Notes under the pieces: generated by a model
The model's input: the letters and a program-made list of their open reading frames with translations, nothing else
Told to the model about the DNA's origin: nothing
Databases searched by the model: none
Part shown: positions 52,426-62,632 of the stretch, one piece after another
Layout: the number at the start of each line of letters is the position of its first letter
How positions within the stretch are numbered: position 1 is the stretch's first letter
NCBI RefSeq assembly: GCF_012584455.1
Contig: NZ_JABAEB010000016.1
Location: 1-64,000, forward strand
Source: Shewanella oncorhynchi
Lineage (GTDB): Bacteria; Pseudomonadota; Gammaproteobacteria; Enterobacterales; Shewanellaceae
Length of the DNA: 64,000 nucleotides
Direction of reading: 5' to 3'
Program-made: the position numbers and the translations under genes

Positions 52426-54369
52426 CTAATGGCTATGTTCATGCTCGAGTGGTTTGTCGGCAAACATCATATCTAGGCTTGCTTGGGTTTGGGGATGGTA
52501 GCCGCTGTGAGCCTTGAGATAGACACTCTTGGCCCAGTCGTATTTATCAGAGCTTGCTAGCTTTTGATATAAAGGCACGATTAAGCGCATGCGGCCAATA
52601 TGGGTTAAGTGTTGTTTTAATGCGGGTAGTACTGCGTAATAGCCGTTGTCTAGGGCGAGTGAATACCATGCGAAAGCAATTTCACTGTTGCCAGTGCCCG
52701 TAAAATGGAACGCCTTATCTAGCTCGGCAAGTTTGGTTTGATCTAGATTGATCCTTGGCATTTCATTGATGAATCTTAACCACTGGTGGACTGTCCAAGT
52801 GCTGGTTTTCAACTCGCTTGCACTGAGTTTACCCTCGAGCCAAGTTTGTCTTTGAGCATCAATATCATCGAAGGCATGGGAATTAGGCGGCACAAGAAAT
52901 GACGGTAAACCTTGACCTTCAATCCAAGTATCCACTTCGCCTTCACTGACAAGATGGGGATATTTGTTTAATAGATTCAAAGATAAATATTCACGGAATT
53001 GCGCCGTAGTAATACTCTGAAATGCAAAATGATCGAAGTAGCTTTTTACAAAAGTGTCGAAGCGTTCACGGCCAAATTTTTGCTCTAAAAATATTAAGAA
53101 CAACTGGCCTTTTACATAAGGGACACCGCTGAAGGCTTCGTCGGGCGAACGTTTACCGAGATTGAGATGTAGCACTGAATCGGCAGGAGTAAGTTCTGCA
53201 AGCTCGGCAAGCAATTCAGAGTAGCCGATGGTTTGCTCCATCAGCGCTCGGTCACGACCATAGAGATCTTCCATGATGCGGTTCTCAACATAGGTCGTAA
53301 AACCTTCATTAAGCCAGAGATCGCGCCAAGTGGCGTTGGTCACTAAATTACCCGACCACGAGTGCGCAAGTTCGTGGGCGATGAGGCTCACTAAGCTTTT
53401 ATCACCCGCGATCACTGTGGGTGTAATAAAAGACAAACGCGGGTTTTCCATGCCGCCAAAGGGGAAACTTGGTGGCAAGATAAGTAAGTCATAACGTCCC
53501 CAAGGGTAATCGCCATAACGTTTAGCCGCGATTTTGATCATTTCTGGCGTGTCGGCAAATTCTTTGCTCGCTTTGTCGAGGATCTCTGGCTCAGCCCAAA
53601 TGCCCGAGATGTTATCTAAGGAAGCAAACTTTAGATGTCCGGCCGCAATAGCAATCAAATAAGCTGGAATAGCCTGCGGCATAGTGAATTGGGTCTGAGT
53701 GCTCGACAGGGTCTTGCGATCGGCACTCATGACCACAGTTATGGCTTTATCGGCAGTAATTGTTGCGCTATAGGTTTGGCGAACGGCTGGCGTATCTTGC
53801 AGTGGGATCCAACTGCGGGCGTGAATCGCCTGACTCTGACTGAACATAAAAGGCAACTGTTTACCTTGGGTTTGCTCAGGGGTTAACCATTGAATACCAG
53901 ACGGATTATTCGATGTGTGGTAATTGATTTTGACCTTTTGACTATTTTCATCAGCAAGTTTGATGGTCAGCGCCGCGCCTTTTACAGCGTCCGCTTTGGC
54001 TAACGTGAATGGCATGCTTTGCCATTTCCCCGCTGTATTTAAAGCACTTACGCTGTTAATCGTCAGATCTCGAGTATCTAAGATGAGTTCTTTCCCCGCC
54101 TTATGCCAAGCTAAATCGAGGGTGGCTTCACCGGATAAGCGGTTTTGCTTAAAATCAACTACAAGGGCTAGTTCCAAATGACTCACGCTGACTTCAGTGT
54201 AATTGGCGTAGGTCAGTGCATCTTGGTTCTGCTGCGTATCAGCTTGTACAACAGTGGCAGTAGGCTCAGTGGTTAAGGTATTTGGAGTGCTATTGGCATA
54301 AGCGCAGGGAATTAGTTGCAGGGCAAAGACTAGGGTGCTGTAAAGGACGGTTCGACGAAGTGAAAGCAT
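52426..54369 (-). CDS. M1 family aminopeptidase (leukotriene A4 hydrolase-like), exported
   Basis: This 647-residue protein has a signal peptide (ending AYA). The substrate motif FGGMENPRLSFIT precedes the zinc motif HELAH (residues 332-336) in SLIAHELAHSWSGNLVTNATWRDLWLNEGFTTYVE, which carries the third ligand Glu. A C-terminal helical domain follows. The layout is that of the LTA4H-like M1 subgroup, acting as aminopeptidase on peptides in the periplasm or cell exterior. The very C-terminus ends in HEHSH, a His cluster of unknown role. It is single and convergent with slyD. Confidence 0.92.
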   Translation of the reverse strand: MLSLRRTVLYSTLVFALQLIPCAYANSTPNTLTTEPTATVVQADTQQNQDALTYANYTEVSVSHLELALVVDFKQNRLSGEATLDLAWHKAGKELILDTRDLTINSVSALNTAGKWQSMPFTLAKADAVKGAALTIKLADENSQKVKINYHTSNNPSGIQWLTPEQTQGKQLPFMFSQSQAIHARSWIPLQDTPAVRQTYSATITADKAITVVMSADRKTLSSTQTQFTMPQAIPAYLIAIAAGHLKFASLDNISGIWAEPEILDKASKEFADTPEMIKIAAKRYGDYPWGRYDLLILPPSFPFGGMENPRLSFITPTVIAGDKSLVSLIAHELAHSWSGNLVTNATWRDLWLNEGFTTYVENRIMEDLYGRDRALMEQTIGYSELLAELAELTPADSVLHLNLGKRSPDEAFSGVPYVKGQLFLIFLEQKFGRERFDTFVKSYFDHFAFQSITTAQFREYLSLNLLNKYPHLVSEGEVDTWIEGQGLPSFLVPPNSHAFDDIDAQRQTWLEGKLSASELKTSTWTVHQWLRFINEMPRINLDQTKLAELDKAFHFTGTGNSEIAFAWYSLALDNGYYAVLPALKQHLTHIGRMRLIVPLYQKLASSDKYDWAKSVYLKAHSGYHPQTQASLDMMFADKPLEHEHSH

Positions 54370-54622
54370 TATTTATAGTAGCCTAATGATGAAGTATGTT
54401 AGTTCGAGTTTGGGGCGATAAGACCATCAATTCAGCTTGGTTTTCTGTTAACCCACTCTATTAGCGCAAAAGTTTACCTGATAATTCACTGGATTTGTTA
54501 TCTCACTGTTAGCTCAAATGTAATCAAACTTTAATGGCTTGAATGCTGGTCAGGAAATGCCATCGGTAAAAGAGCACAAGTTTGCTATGATGACGGCGTT
54601 TTCACATAGGGCGGTTATCATA

Positions 54623-54850
54623 ATGGTGTTAGATTTTTCGCAGGGTAAGTTAATCGTTACTGAGTTCGAGGTTCAAGTGCGCCTCAACGTTGCCAGTATC
54701 GTACTGCAAGCGAGTGCTGAGGATATCGGCTTGAGACGTCAGCCTCCTATGCTGATCGCCGATGGTGGCGGTGTACGTTGGAGCTTAGTATTGGACTCAA
54801 ATGCTCAGTTACGTGCGATTCAAGATGTGCTGGGCATGGATGCTGAATAA
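54623..54850 (+). CDS. DUF3389-like small protein
   Basis: A 75-residue protein from ATG 54623 (MVLDFSQGKLIVTEFEVQV); the frame is open to 54539, but the added part is not protein-like for this family. The pattern DFSQGKLIVTEFEVQVRL, ADGGGVRWSLVLDS and LRAIQDVLG fits what I recall of DUF3389 of Vibrio and Shewanella. It has no known function. It lies between the divergent M1 peptidase and the esterase gene. Confidence 0.65.
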   Translation: MVLDFSQGKLIVTEFEVQVRLNVASIVLQASAEDIGLRRQPPMLIADGGGVRWSLVLDSNAQLRAIQDVLGMDAE

Positions 54851-54942
54851 CCTGTGCCCGAGTGGTGATGAGTGTTTAACGTATAGATTTATCATCATTT
54901 TTTAGTTGATGAGTGTTTAATATCGAATTGGGAATTTTTAGT

Positions 54943-55614
54943 ATGTCAGTTTTTCTTGAGCGTATTGTTGTCGAACCTAAGACTCCTGCTACGGCTGTGG
55001 TTATTTGGTTACATGGATTAGGGGATTCGGGGGCCGGATTTGCTCCCGTAGTGCCTGCATTAGGCTTACCTGTAGATCATGCTATTCGATTTATTTTTCC
55101 CCATGCACCAGAGCAAGCCGTGACCATTAATGGTGGCTACGTTATGCGCGCTTGGTACGATATTAAAAGCATGGATTTGCATGACAGAGCCGATATGCAA
55201 GGCGTGCTTGAGTCGGAAAAAATGGTTGCCGCATTAATTAATGAACAAATTGCGGCGGGTATTGCGAACCAACGTATCGTATTAGCGGGATTCAGTCAGG
55301 GGGGAGTAATGAGTTTATTCTCTGGACTGCGTTTCCCTGAGCCACTTGCAGGGATTATGGCGTTGTCTTGCTATTTGCCGACGGGCGATGTGTTACCCGC
55401 TGAAGTAAGTGCGGCGAATCGCAATACACCCATATTACAGCAACACGGTCTACAGGATGATGTTGTACCATTATCCGCTGGAATGTTAGCAAAAGAAGCC
55501 TTAACGGCGGGCGGCTATCATGTTACGTGGCAGACTTATCCTATGCCACATTCTGTCATTCCTGAACAATTGAAAGCGATTTCTAAATGGTTATTACAGC
55601 GATTTGAAATGTAG
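54943..55614 (+). CDS. Carboxylesterase/phospholipase-type alpha/beta hydrolase
   Basis: About 223 residues from the ATG at 54943 (MSVFLERIVVEPK). It matches the acyl-protein-thioesterase/carboxylesterase group: AVVIWLHGLGDSGAGFAPVV, FIFPHAPEQAVTINGGYVMR, nucleophile elbow IVLAGFSQGGVMSLFSGLR, LQQHGLQDDVVPLSAG (Asp) and MPHSVIPEQ (His). It cleaves short-chain acyl esters; the natural substrate is unknown. It follows the DUF3389-like gene by 92 bases. Confidence 0.92.
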   Translation: MSVFLERIVVEPKTPATAVVIWLHGLGDSGAGFAPVVPALGLPVDHAIRFIFPHAPEQAVTINGGYVMRAWYDIKSMDLHDRADMQGVLESEKMVAALINEQIAAGIANQRIVLAGFSQGGVMSLFSGLRFPEPLAGIMALSCYLPTGDVLPAEVSAANRNTPILQQHGLQDDVVPLSAGMLAKEALTAGGYHVTWQTYPMPHSVIPEQLKAISKWLLQRFEM

Positions 55615-55977
55615 ACAAGTCTAATTGCTGATAAAAACAGCATGCGGTAAGTTGAAATTTACCCATGCTTGTTTTTTTAAAGGAACAATCGCGATGTTTT
55701 TTCATATTTCCTAAGTTATTTATAACAAACGATTAAAATCCATTTATTCCATTTTTATTTTGTATTCTCTAAATATATAAAAATCAGTTATTCAGCTTAT
55801 TTTTTATATGAAACAAATCCTTCTTAAAATGCCCGCTAAATTTCATATAAATGTCAAGTTTTTAATAAAAATGACACAATTTATCTTTATTATTTGCTAT
55901 TATCCGTGACGCTGAACTTGATGGAGTTCACGGCAATCTTTCTATGATAAAATAATTAAAATCAAGGGGTTGATGTA
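55615..55977. other. AT-rich intergenic region before the nucleotidase
   Basis: These 363 bases are AT-rich, especially 55690-55900. No gene or perfect hairpin was pinned down. The nucleotidase promoter should lie here; AAGGGG-type sequence at about 55964 precedes the ATG. Confidence 0.4.
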
Positions 55978-57696
55978 ATGAGACATATGCTTATTAAAGG
56001 ATTAGTTGCAACTGCTGTTCTCGCTGCACTTGCGGGTTGTAATAATAGTGATGACGATAAAGTTCCAACAACGTGTGCTGAAGCGGGAAGTGCTTGTAAA
56101 ACGTTTACCGTTTTACATACCAATGACAACCATGGCCGTTTCTGGGAAAACAGTGATGGTGAATACGGTTTAGCCGCTCAGAAAACTCTGGTTGATCAAA
56201 TTCGTGCAGAAGTGAGTAAGAATGGCAGTCAAACCTTATTATTATCTGGTGGTGATATTAATACGGGTGTACCAGAATCTGATCTTCAAGATGCCATACC
56301 AGACTTTACGGGCATGAATAAAATTGGTTATGACGCCATGGCTGTTGGTAACCATGAGTTTGACAATCCGTTATCAGTACTTGATATGCAGCGTCGCCTT
56401 GCTGAATTCCCTATGTTAGCGGCGAACATTTACCGTAAAAATGCCGAAGGCAAACCTGGCGAACGTTATTTTGATGCCTATAAAGTATTTGACATTAATG
56501 GTCTTAAAGTTGCTGTTATTGGTTTAACGACAGAAGACACTGCTAAGATTGGTAATCCAGAATACATTAGCGATCTAACATTCACCGATCCCAAGGTGGA
56601 AGTTGCTAAAGTGATTAAAGAAATTAAAGATGCCAAAGCAGCAGATATCATTTTCGCTACCACGCACATGGGTCATTACGCAGATGGTAAAAATGGTAGT
56701 AATGCCCCTGGCGATGTGGCTATGGCTCGCGCATTGAAAGAAGGGGATTTACAAGTTGTTATCGGTGGTCATTCACAGAATCCAGTGTGTATGGAACCGG
56801 GAACTGACAACAAAGCTTATGCAGCCTTTAAGCCTGGTGATGCATGTGCACCTGATAAACAAAATGGCACTTGGATCATGCAAGCCCATGAATGGGGTAA
56901 ATATGTTGGCCGTGCAGATTTTGAATACTTTAACGGTGAACTCCATCTAGCGAGCTACAAGCTTGTCCCTGTGAATATGCGCAAACTGGATGATGCTGGT
57001 AAGAAAACTGCTGACTTAGCTGGCACTAAAATTGAACCGGATTCAGAGTTAAAAGAGCTGCTTTCTTACTATCAAGAGAAAGGTCAAGCTAAGTTAGACG
57101 AAGTCATTGCGACAACGGATGCCCTGTTAGATGGTGAGCGTGCAAACGTGCGTAATAAGCAAACTAACTTAGGCCGTATGTTAGCGATGGCACAAAGTGC
57201 TAAAGTGACTGCTGATTTTGGTGTAATGAACTCAGGCGGTGTACGTGCATCTATCCAACCAGGCAACATTAGTTACCGTGACGTGCTGACTGTTCAGCCA
57301 TTTGGTAATATGGTTACCCTTAACGAAATGACGGGTACTGAAGTTGCTGCTTATTTAGGCGCAGTCGGCAGTCTTCAAGTTGGTTCTGGTGGTTATGCAC
57401 AAATCACTGGTGTTAAAATGACCATTGACTGTGTGGCTAAAACAGCCAACATCAGCGACATCGGTGGCAAGGATTTTAGCCCAACAGCCACTTATAAGTT
57501 CACTGTACCTAGCTTTAATGCTGCGGGTGGTGACGGTTATCCTAAACTAACCAGCCCAATTCAAACGGGTTTTGTTGATGCTGATTTACTCTATTCTTTC
57601 TTGAAAGAGAAACAAGTGATTAAAGCTGCTGACTACAATCCTGTAGGCGATATTGTTTATGAGAACTCAAAAAGTGTTGAAGGTTGCCAACTTTAA
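55978..57696 (+). CDS. 5'-nucleotidase/UshA-like metallophosphatase lipoprotein
   Basis: This 572-residue protein has a lipoprotein signal (LAALAGC, Cys21). The metallophosphatase domain shows VLHTNDNHGRFW, LLLSGGDINTG, AVGNHEFDN, ATTHMGHY and VIGGHSQ. The 5'-nucleotidase C-terminal domain has NLGRMLAMAQS, MNSGGVRASIQPG and VPSFNAAGGDGYP. It likely releases phosphate from extracellular nucleotides at the cell envelope. The Asn-Ser-Asp-rich stretch right after the lipid Cys is also seen in the CpdB-like lipoprotein at 1291-3336. A terminator follows, and 400 bases on begins a TonB receptor. Confidence 0.9.
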   Translation: MRHMLIKGLVATAVLAALAGCNNSDDDKVPTTCAEAGSACKTFTVLHTNDNHGRFWENSDGEYGLAAQKTLVDQIRAEVSKNGSQTLLLSGGDINTGVPESDLQDAIPDFTGMNKIGYDAMAVGNHEFDNPLSVLDMQRRLAEFPMLAANIYRKNAEGKPGERYFDAYKVFDINGLKVAVIGLTTEDTAKIGNPEYISDLTFTDPKVEVAKVIKEIKDAKAADIIFATTHMGHYADGKNGSNAPGDVAMARALKEGDLQVVIGGHSQNPVCMEPGTDNKAYAAFKPGDACAPDKQNGTWIMQAHEWGKYVGRADFEYFNGELHLASYKLVPVNMRKLDDAGKKTADLAGTKIEPDSELKELLSYYQEKGQAKLDEVIATTDALLDGERANVRNKQTNLGRMLAMAQSAKVTADFGVMNSGGVRASIQPGNISYRDVLTVQPFGNMVTLNEMTGTEVAAYLGAVGSLQVGSGGYAQITGVKMTIDCVAKTANISDIGGKDFSPTATYKFTVPSFNAAGGDGYPKLTSPIQTGFVDADLLYSFLKEKQVIKAADYNPVGDIVYENSKSVEGCQL

Positions 57697-58117
57697 GTAA
57701 TCAATCATTACTCAGTGTTTCAATATTAATGCCACTCAAATGAGTGGCATTTTTTATGGTTAATTAATATTGAACTAAGTGTAAATTAATATTCAGCGTT
57801 TTATTTACGATACACTTTGATTCATTTGTGGCGTGAGTTTCTCGGTGTTCTTTTGGTTAACAATTGATATTTATTGTATCAAATTAAATATTTAATATAT
57901 TCAACAGGTCTGCATTGCTTAACCCCATGATGTATATCCGGATATCTTATATTCAAGTTGATTTATTTTGTGTCAATTTGTTTTGATTTGAGATTAATTG
58001 TTTTTAATGGTTGACTTAGATGTTGCGCATTAACATTATCCCTACAGCGAAATAGAGTTCGCTTGCCAAATATAAAAATAACAAACATAGGGTTTTATTT
58101 ACCTCAAGGAGAGATTA
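57697..58117. other. Intergenic region, terminator then AT-rich leader
   Basis: The stretch holds the nucleotidase terminator (57728-57757), then an AT-rich region up to the TonB receptor start with AAGGAGAG before its ATG. No gene seen. Confidence 0.45.
57728..57757 (+). terminator. Terminator of the nucleotidase gene
   Basis: AATGCCACTC and GAGTGGCATT form a 10-bp perfect stem around AAAT with a T-run, 32 bases past the stop. Confidence 0.92.
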
Positions 58118-60778
58118 ATGCGCTATTTAAGTTTAACGGCCAAAGCTGTTCGTACTAGTTTAATTACAGTGGCGACAAGCAGTGTGGTTTTTTCTGGAAT
58201 AGGCTTTTCTGCAGCGGTAAATGCGGCAGAAGAAAATGCGAAAGTTGAACGCATTGAAGTGACGGGTTCTCGTATTAAACAAGTTGATATGGAAACTGTT
58301 TCACCCGTGACTGTCATTAATGCTGCGGATATTGCCATGACGGGTGAAAAAACCGTTGCTGACGTATTGAATAACTCTGCGATAAACAGCTTTGGTTCTT
58401 GGCGTGGTATTTCTGGCTATGGATCAGGAGCAAGCTCAACCAGTGATGTCAATTTACGTGGTTTAGGATCGTCTGCGACATTAGTGTTATTAGATGGACG
58501 CCGTATGCCGGGCACTAGTTCGAGCTCTGGCTCTGTGGCCGATACATCTTCTATCCCTATGGCTATCGTGGAGCGTATTGAAATCCTGCGCGATGGCGCC
58601 TCGGCAGTATATGGTTCCGATGCGGTTGCGGGCGTGATAAACATTATCACTAAGAAGGAGTTTGAAGGGTTTCAGTTTGATTACAGCACTGAGCAGCCAA
58701 GTGTGGAAGGAGGCGATGCCAACCGTTTATCACTTGCAACAGGCTTTAATACTGATAAAGGCAATATCACGCTAACCTATGAATATTATGATACTAAAGC
58801 GGTAATGGATCGTGATATTTGGCGAATGGACGATTCAAGTTATAACGCATATAGTGGATATAGCTCAGTACCAAACGGTAAATATGGACCAGGCAATGGT
58901 AGCTGGTATAGTAATTCAGATATATGTGAAAAAACGGAAAATACCATAGACTCAGGTGATGGTCGTTGTTTATATAATCATGGTAATGTCACTAAGTTAT
59001 TTGGCGATCAAACTCGTAATTCGCTGTTATCTAATTTCTCCTATGAGATTTCTGAGAATATAAAATTCCGAGGCCGTGCTTCTGCTTCATTAGCAGAAAC
59101 TGAAACCCGTTATGCGGGTACGCCAGTATCAACGAATACCCCTGTGATGAGTGCCGATAATAAGTTTAATCCAGTTGGCGAAGAATTAGTGATTTCTATG
59201 CGAGGCGCGCAACTTGGCGAGCGAGATACATTAACTGAAACCAACAACTTTGATATTCTAGGTGGCTTTGTTGGTACAATAGATTCAGGGAATGGTATCG
59301 ACTGGGAATTAAATGCCCAGCACGCAACATCGACGACAAATAGTTTTAACTATAATTTACTCAATGACGATATTATTCAGCAAGAAATTGATTCAGAGCA
59401 ATATGATATTTTCAATACCTCTGGCATGAGTTATGAGCAGTGGGATCAACAGATGACAGATCTGTATCGTAAAGCTGCGCATACTGGGGTTTATCAGGGC
59501 AAATTTGAAAGTACTCAATTGGATGGTCTTGCTTCGACCTTACTGCTCGATGACGGTGATCTTTCGGTCGCTATGGTCGGTGGTCTTGAATATGAAATGA
59601 TCAAGTTTAAGCAAACCAGTGATCCAGAATCGGCCGCGGGTATTATCTCCGGCGGTTCGGGTGGTGATGATGTGGATGCCACGCGTGACCGTAGTGCCGC
59701 TTATTTGGAACTCCAAGTTGGCTTACCCGCGAATGTTGAGTTTTCTGCCGCAGTACGTTATGAGCGCTATGAGCAGGAAGGAACTCTCACAGGGCCTCAG
59801 GGGGAAGTCGTTAATTCATCGACCTTCGATGCCGTGGTGCCTAAGTTTGGTTTAAGCTGGCGTCCTATAGACACGTTATTACTGCGTGCTAGCTATGGTG
59901 ACTCATTCCGTGCGCCGAATATGAGCGAAATGTTCTCGTCTCAATCCTTGAGTTTTGAGAAGGGTGTTGATTCTTTATGGTGTAATGAACCTGGTAACGT
60001 GGATGCCATATATTGCGCGACTAATAATCAACACAAAACCTGGTATGGAGGGAATCCTGATCTAGAGGCTGAAGAGGGCAACTCGTTAACCTTTGGCGGC
60101 GTTTGGAATGTTACTGACGCATGGAACTTGGAGTTATCTTATTACTCAATCACCTATGACAACAAAATTGAGTCAATTGATGTGGATGATATCCTGCGTG
60201 ATGAAATCAAGAATGGTTCTTCTCCCTATGTGACGCGCGGTCCTGATGGCAAGATTGAATATATTGAAGCCGGAGTTCGTAACTTAGCTACAGTTGAGAC
60301 CTCAGGTATCGATTTTGTTACGGCTTATAACTTAGAAACAGGCTTTGGGGATTTCAATTTTAAACTGGATTTAACTCATGTGCTTGATTTTAAAAAGCAG
60401 GATAACGCTGAAGCAGACATGATCGACTACGCAGGGTCGACTGACTCGCCCGATTGGCGCGGTAACTTTGCGACCAGTTGGAAATACGATGATTTCTCTG
60501 CCGCATGGACAGTTGTTTATATTGGTAGTCAATCAGCAAGTTATTTCAACGAGTTAGAAGAAACCGACCGTTATGTTGATTACGATAATTACTTTAAACA
60601 TAACATTCAGTTTGGTTATACCCATGCTTATAACGGCTCTATCACAGTAGGGGTGAATAATGTGTTTGATGCTGAAACACCAAACTATTACACCTATGCC
60701 GATTATCGCGATGTGAATGTGGGTTTATATGATGTGTTAGGTAGAACGTATTACCTGAGAATAAACCAGAAGTTTTAG
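58118..60778 (+). CDS. TonB-dependent outer-membrane receptor
   Basis: This 886-residue receptor has a signal peptide ending VNA. The plug domain reads AKVERIEVTGSRIKQVDMET, KTVADVLNNSAINSFGS, DVNLRGLGSSATLVLLDGRR and ERIEILRDGASAVYGSDAVA, then GVINIITKKEF. The barrel ends in YDVLGRTYYLRINQKF with the terminal Phe. The signal-peptide core LSLTAKAVR and the plug match the receptor at 26155-28992, so they are paralogs with different barrels and likely different ligands. The ribosome site AAGGAGAG is strong. No transporter or regulator of the uptake system is adjacent; the nucleotidase upstream has its own terminator. Confidence 0.92.
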   Translation: MRYLSLTAKAVRTSLITVATSSVVFSGIGFSAAVNAAEENAKVERIEVTGSRIKQVDMETVSPVTVINAADIAMTGEKTVADVLNNSAINSFGSWRGISGYGSGASSTSDVNLRGLGSSATLVLLDGRRMPGTSSSSGSVADTSSIPMAIVERIEILRDGASAVYGSDAVAGVINIITKKEFEGFQFDYSTEQPSVEGGDANRLSLATGFNTDKGNITLTYEYYDTKAVMDRDIWRMDDSSYNAYSGYSSVPNGKYGPGNGSWYSNSDICEKTENTIDSGDGRCLYNHGNVTKLFGDQTRNSLLSNFSYEISENIKFRGRASASLAETETRYAGTPVSTNTPVMSADNKFNPVGEELVISMRGAQLGERDTLTETNNFDILGGFVGTIDSGNGIDWELNAQHATSTTNSFNYNLLNDDIIQQEIDSEQYDIFNTSGMSYEQWDQQMTDLYRKAAHTGVYQGKFESTQLDGLASTLLLDDGDLSVAMVGGLEYEMIKFKQTSDPESAAGIISGGSGGDDVDATRDRSAAYLELQVGLPANVEFSAAVRYERYEQEGTLTGPQGEVVNSSTFDAVVPKFGLSWRPIDTLLLRASYGDSFRAPNMSEMFSSQSLSFEKGVDSLWCNEPGNVDAIYCATNNQHKTWYGGNPDLEAEEGNSLTFGGVWNVTDAWNLELSYYSITYDNKIESIDVDDILRDEIKNGSSPYVTRGPDGKIEYIEAGVRNLATVETSGIDFVTAYNLETGFGDFNFKLDLTHVLDFKKQDNAEADMIDYAGSTDSPDWRGNFATSWKYDDFSAAWTVVYIGSQSASYFNELEETDRYVDYDNYFKHNIQFGYTHAYNGSITVGVNNVFDAETPNYYTYADYRDVNVGLYDVLGRTYYLRINQKF

Positions 60779-60803
60779 GTTGTCCGCCCTCCCTGGATAA
60801 CTC

Positions 60804-60830
60804 AAACCTCCGCTTGCGGAGGTTTTTTTG
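60804..60830 (+). terminator. Terminator of the second TonB receptor
   Basis: AAACCTCCGC and GCGGAGGTTT form a 10-bp perfect stem around TT, followed by T-run, 25 bases past the stop. It may also serve the convergent DksA-like gene. Confidence 0.93.
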
Positions 60831-60867
60831 CTTATAAGTCAGTTTACTGGATGTCGAATGAGCGCTA

Positions 60868-61227
60868 TCAATGCGTGAGGCGCAGTTCGTGGCGGTGTTC
60901 ATGCTGATAATGCTCGGCGCAGGAGGTGCAGCGTTGTTCGGTGGGATCTTGGCTTAAGCGTTCGCTTTCAATTTCTGCCTCACAATCCGAGCAAAGACCG
61001 TAGAGACCTAAGTCGAGCTGGCAAAAGGCGGCATCAAGTTTATTTAATCGGCAAAATAGTGGGTGTTCAGCCAGTGGTGTCTGAGCCAATTTATCAATTA
61101 ATTCTGCCAGACTCAGGCTAGCGTAATGCTCCCCTATGGCTTCGAGGAACAGAGGGAGCGCGCCTATTTCTTTCCTTAGATTAGCTTCAAGCTCTGACAA
61201 TTCATGTCTGATATGGGTGGTGCTCAC
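60868..61227 (-). CDS. DksA/TraR-type zinc-finger protein
   Basis: This 119-residue protein has an N-terminal helical part (HIRHELSELEANLRKEIGAL) and a C-terminal zinc finger CSDCEAEIESERLSQDPTEQ that closes with RCTSC. The spacing is that of the DksA/TraR finger. The protein lacks the long coiled coil tip of full DksA, so it is one of the short relatives whose effect on RNA polymerase is not established. It is monocistronic and convergent with the TonB receptor gene. Confidence 0.88.
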   Translation of the reverse strand: MSTTHIRHELSELEANLRKEIGALPLFLEAIGEHYASLSLAELIDKLAQTPLAEHPLFCRLNKLDAAFCQLDLGLYGLCSDCEAEIESERLSQDPTEQRCTSCAEHYQHEHRHELRLTH

Positions 61228-61414
61228 GTAAAATCGCCTATTTCATTTGACTCTAGGCGTCCAGTCTAATAGTTCCACTATCAACGACTATGATAAAGAT
61301 CAAGTATCTGCCACATTTTCGGTTTTTTAGCCGTTAAAAATCGAAAAAGTACTTCATTCTTATCGCATTATATGTGCTACGGCAAAAGCCCTTTTATCAC
61401 ACATATCGTCGCGA

Positions 61415-62365
61415 TTATTCGTCGCATAAGTTCCGTTGCGCCGTTTCTAATACGCGGACTATTTCTTCCGTTGTTTTAAAGACTCGCAGTTCCCTAAACA
61501 AGGTATCGGCTTCGGGATATTGACGGTTGAGATAGGTGAACCACTGTTTGATCCGGGCTGGATAATAGTCACTCTTACGGCCATTGAGTTCCCTTTGGGT
61601 ATAACTGAGCATGAGCCCTAAGGTTTGCGCCCAAGTATAAGGAGTGGCTCCTGTCTTGATAGTATCAGCCAAGTTCGGCAATGAAATTGCCCCGCGGCCG
61701 ATCATGATACTGTCGCAGCCCGTGACTTCGATACAACGCTTAGCATCGTCACTGTTCCAAATTTCACCGTTGGCGATCACCGGGATTGGCAAACGTTTGC
61801 GTACTTCGGTGATGTATTCCCAATAGGCTGGCGGTCTGTAACCGTCGACTTTACTGCGCGCATGGATGGCAAGTTCAGTTGCACCGGCTTCATACACTGC
61901 AATGGCGTTTTCCATAAACAGTGACTTATCTTCATAGCCCAAACGTATTTTGGCCGTTACGGCATGCTCTTTTGGTACTGCTTGACGCATGGCTTTGACA
62001 ATATCGTGCACACTCTCAGGATATTGCAATAATACGGCGCCACCTTTACTGCGGTTAACAATTTTTGCTGGACAGCCAAAGTTTGCATCAACACCGTGTG
62101 AGCCTAACTCAATGGCACGTAGGGCATTTTCGCCCATACATTGGGGTTCTTGACCAAGCAATTGTACTCGTACTGGCGTACCTGAAGGGGTGTTGCCGTT
62201 GTTGAGCAGTTCAGGACACAGTTTGAGAAAGACCTTTTCAGGCAGCAGTTGGTCTACCACTCGCACAAATTCGGTGACGAGCAAATCGTAGGGATTGATG
62301 GTCGATAGGATGTCACGCATCAAAGCGTCTACTACGCCTTCCATTGGAGCCAAAATCACACGCAC
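61415..62365 (-). CDS. dusC: tRNA-dihydrouridine(16) synthase DusC
   Basis: This 316-residue FMN enzyme reduces U16 in tRNA to dihydrouridine. Visible motifs are VILAPMEGVVDALMRDILS at the start, GVDANFGCPAKIVNRSKGGA with the catalytic Cys in GCPA, AVTAKIRLGYEDKSL, ELAIHARSKVDGY, PVIANGEIWN and SIMIGRGAISLPNLA. The first segment (APMEGV) and GYRPPAYWEYI fit the DusC subgroup over DusA and DusB. It is monocistronic. Confidence 0.93.
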   Translation of the reverse strand: MRVILAPMEGVVDALMRDILSTINPYDLLVTEFVRVVDQLLPEKVFLKLCPELLNNGNTPSGTPVRVQLLGQEPQCMGENALRAIELGSHGVDANFGCPAKIVNRSKGGAVLLQYPESVHDIVKAMRQAVPKEHAVTAKIRLGYEDKSLFMENAIAVYEAGATELAIHARSKVDGYRPPAYWEYITEVRKRLPIPVIANGEIWNSDDAKRCIEVTGCDSIMIGRGAISLPNLADTIKTGATPYTWAQTLGLMLSYTQRELNGRKSDYYPARIKQWFTYLNRQYPEADTLFRELRVFKTTEEIVRVLETAQRNLCDE

Positions 62366-62632
62366 TGCAGTAAACCCATATCAGTTGCAAAGGGCGAGCA
62401 TTCTACCTGATCAGCCCTAAGTTACAAAGTGGCCTTGTGAAGGAGGATGAATAGGTACGCCAATAAATAAAATCCAAGCTAAACTGATTGTCCTAGCAGG
62501 ATATTTTTACCATTTCTGTGACTTAGTGATATTTTTTGCAATAGAATCGAAATAAGGCAGGTCTTTTGTTGTAAGCCAGCTACTTAAACTGTTGTTGGTC
62601 ATTATTACTCAATAAACAAGAAGGGATTATTT

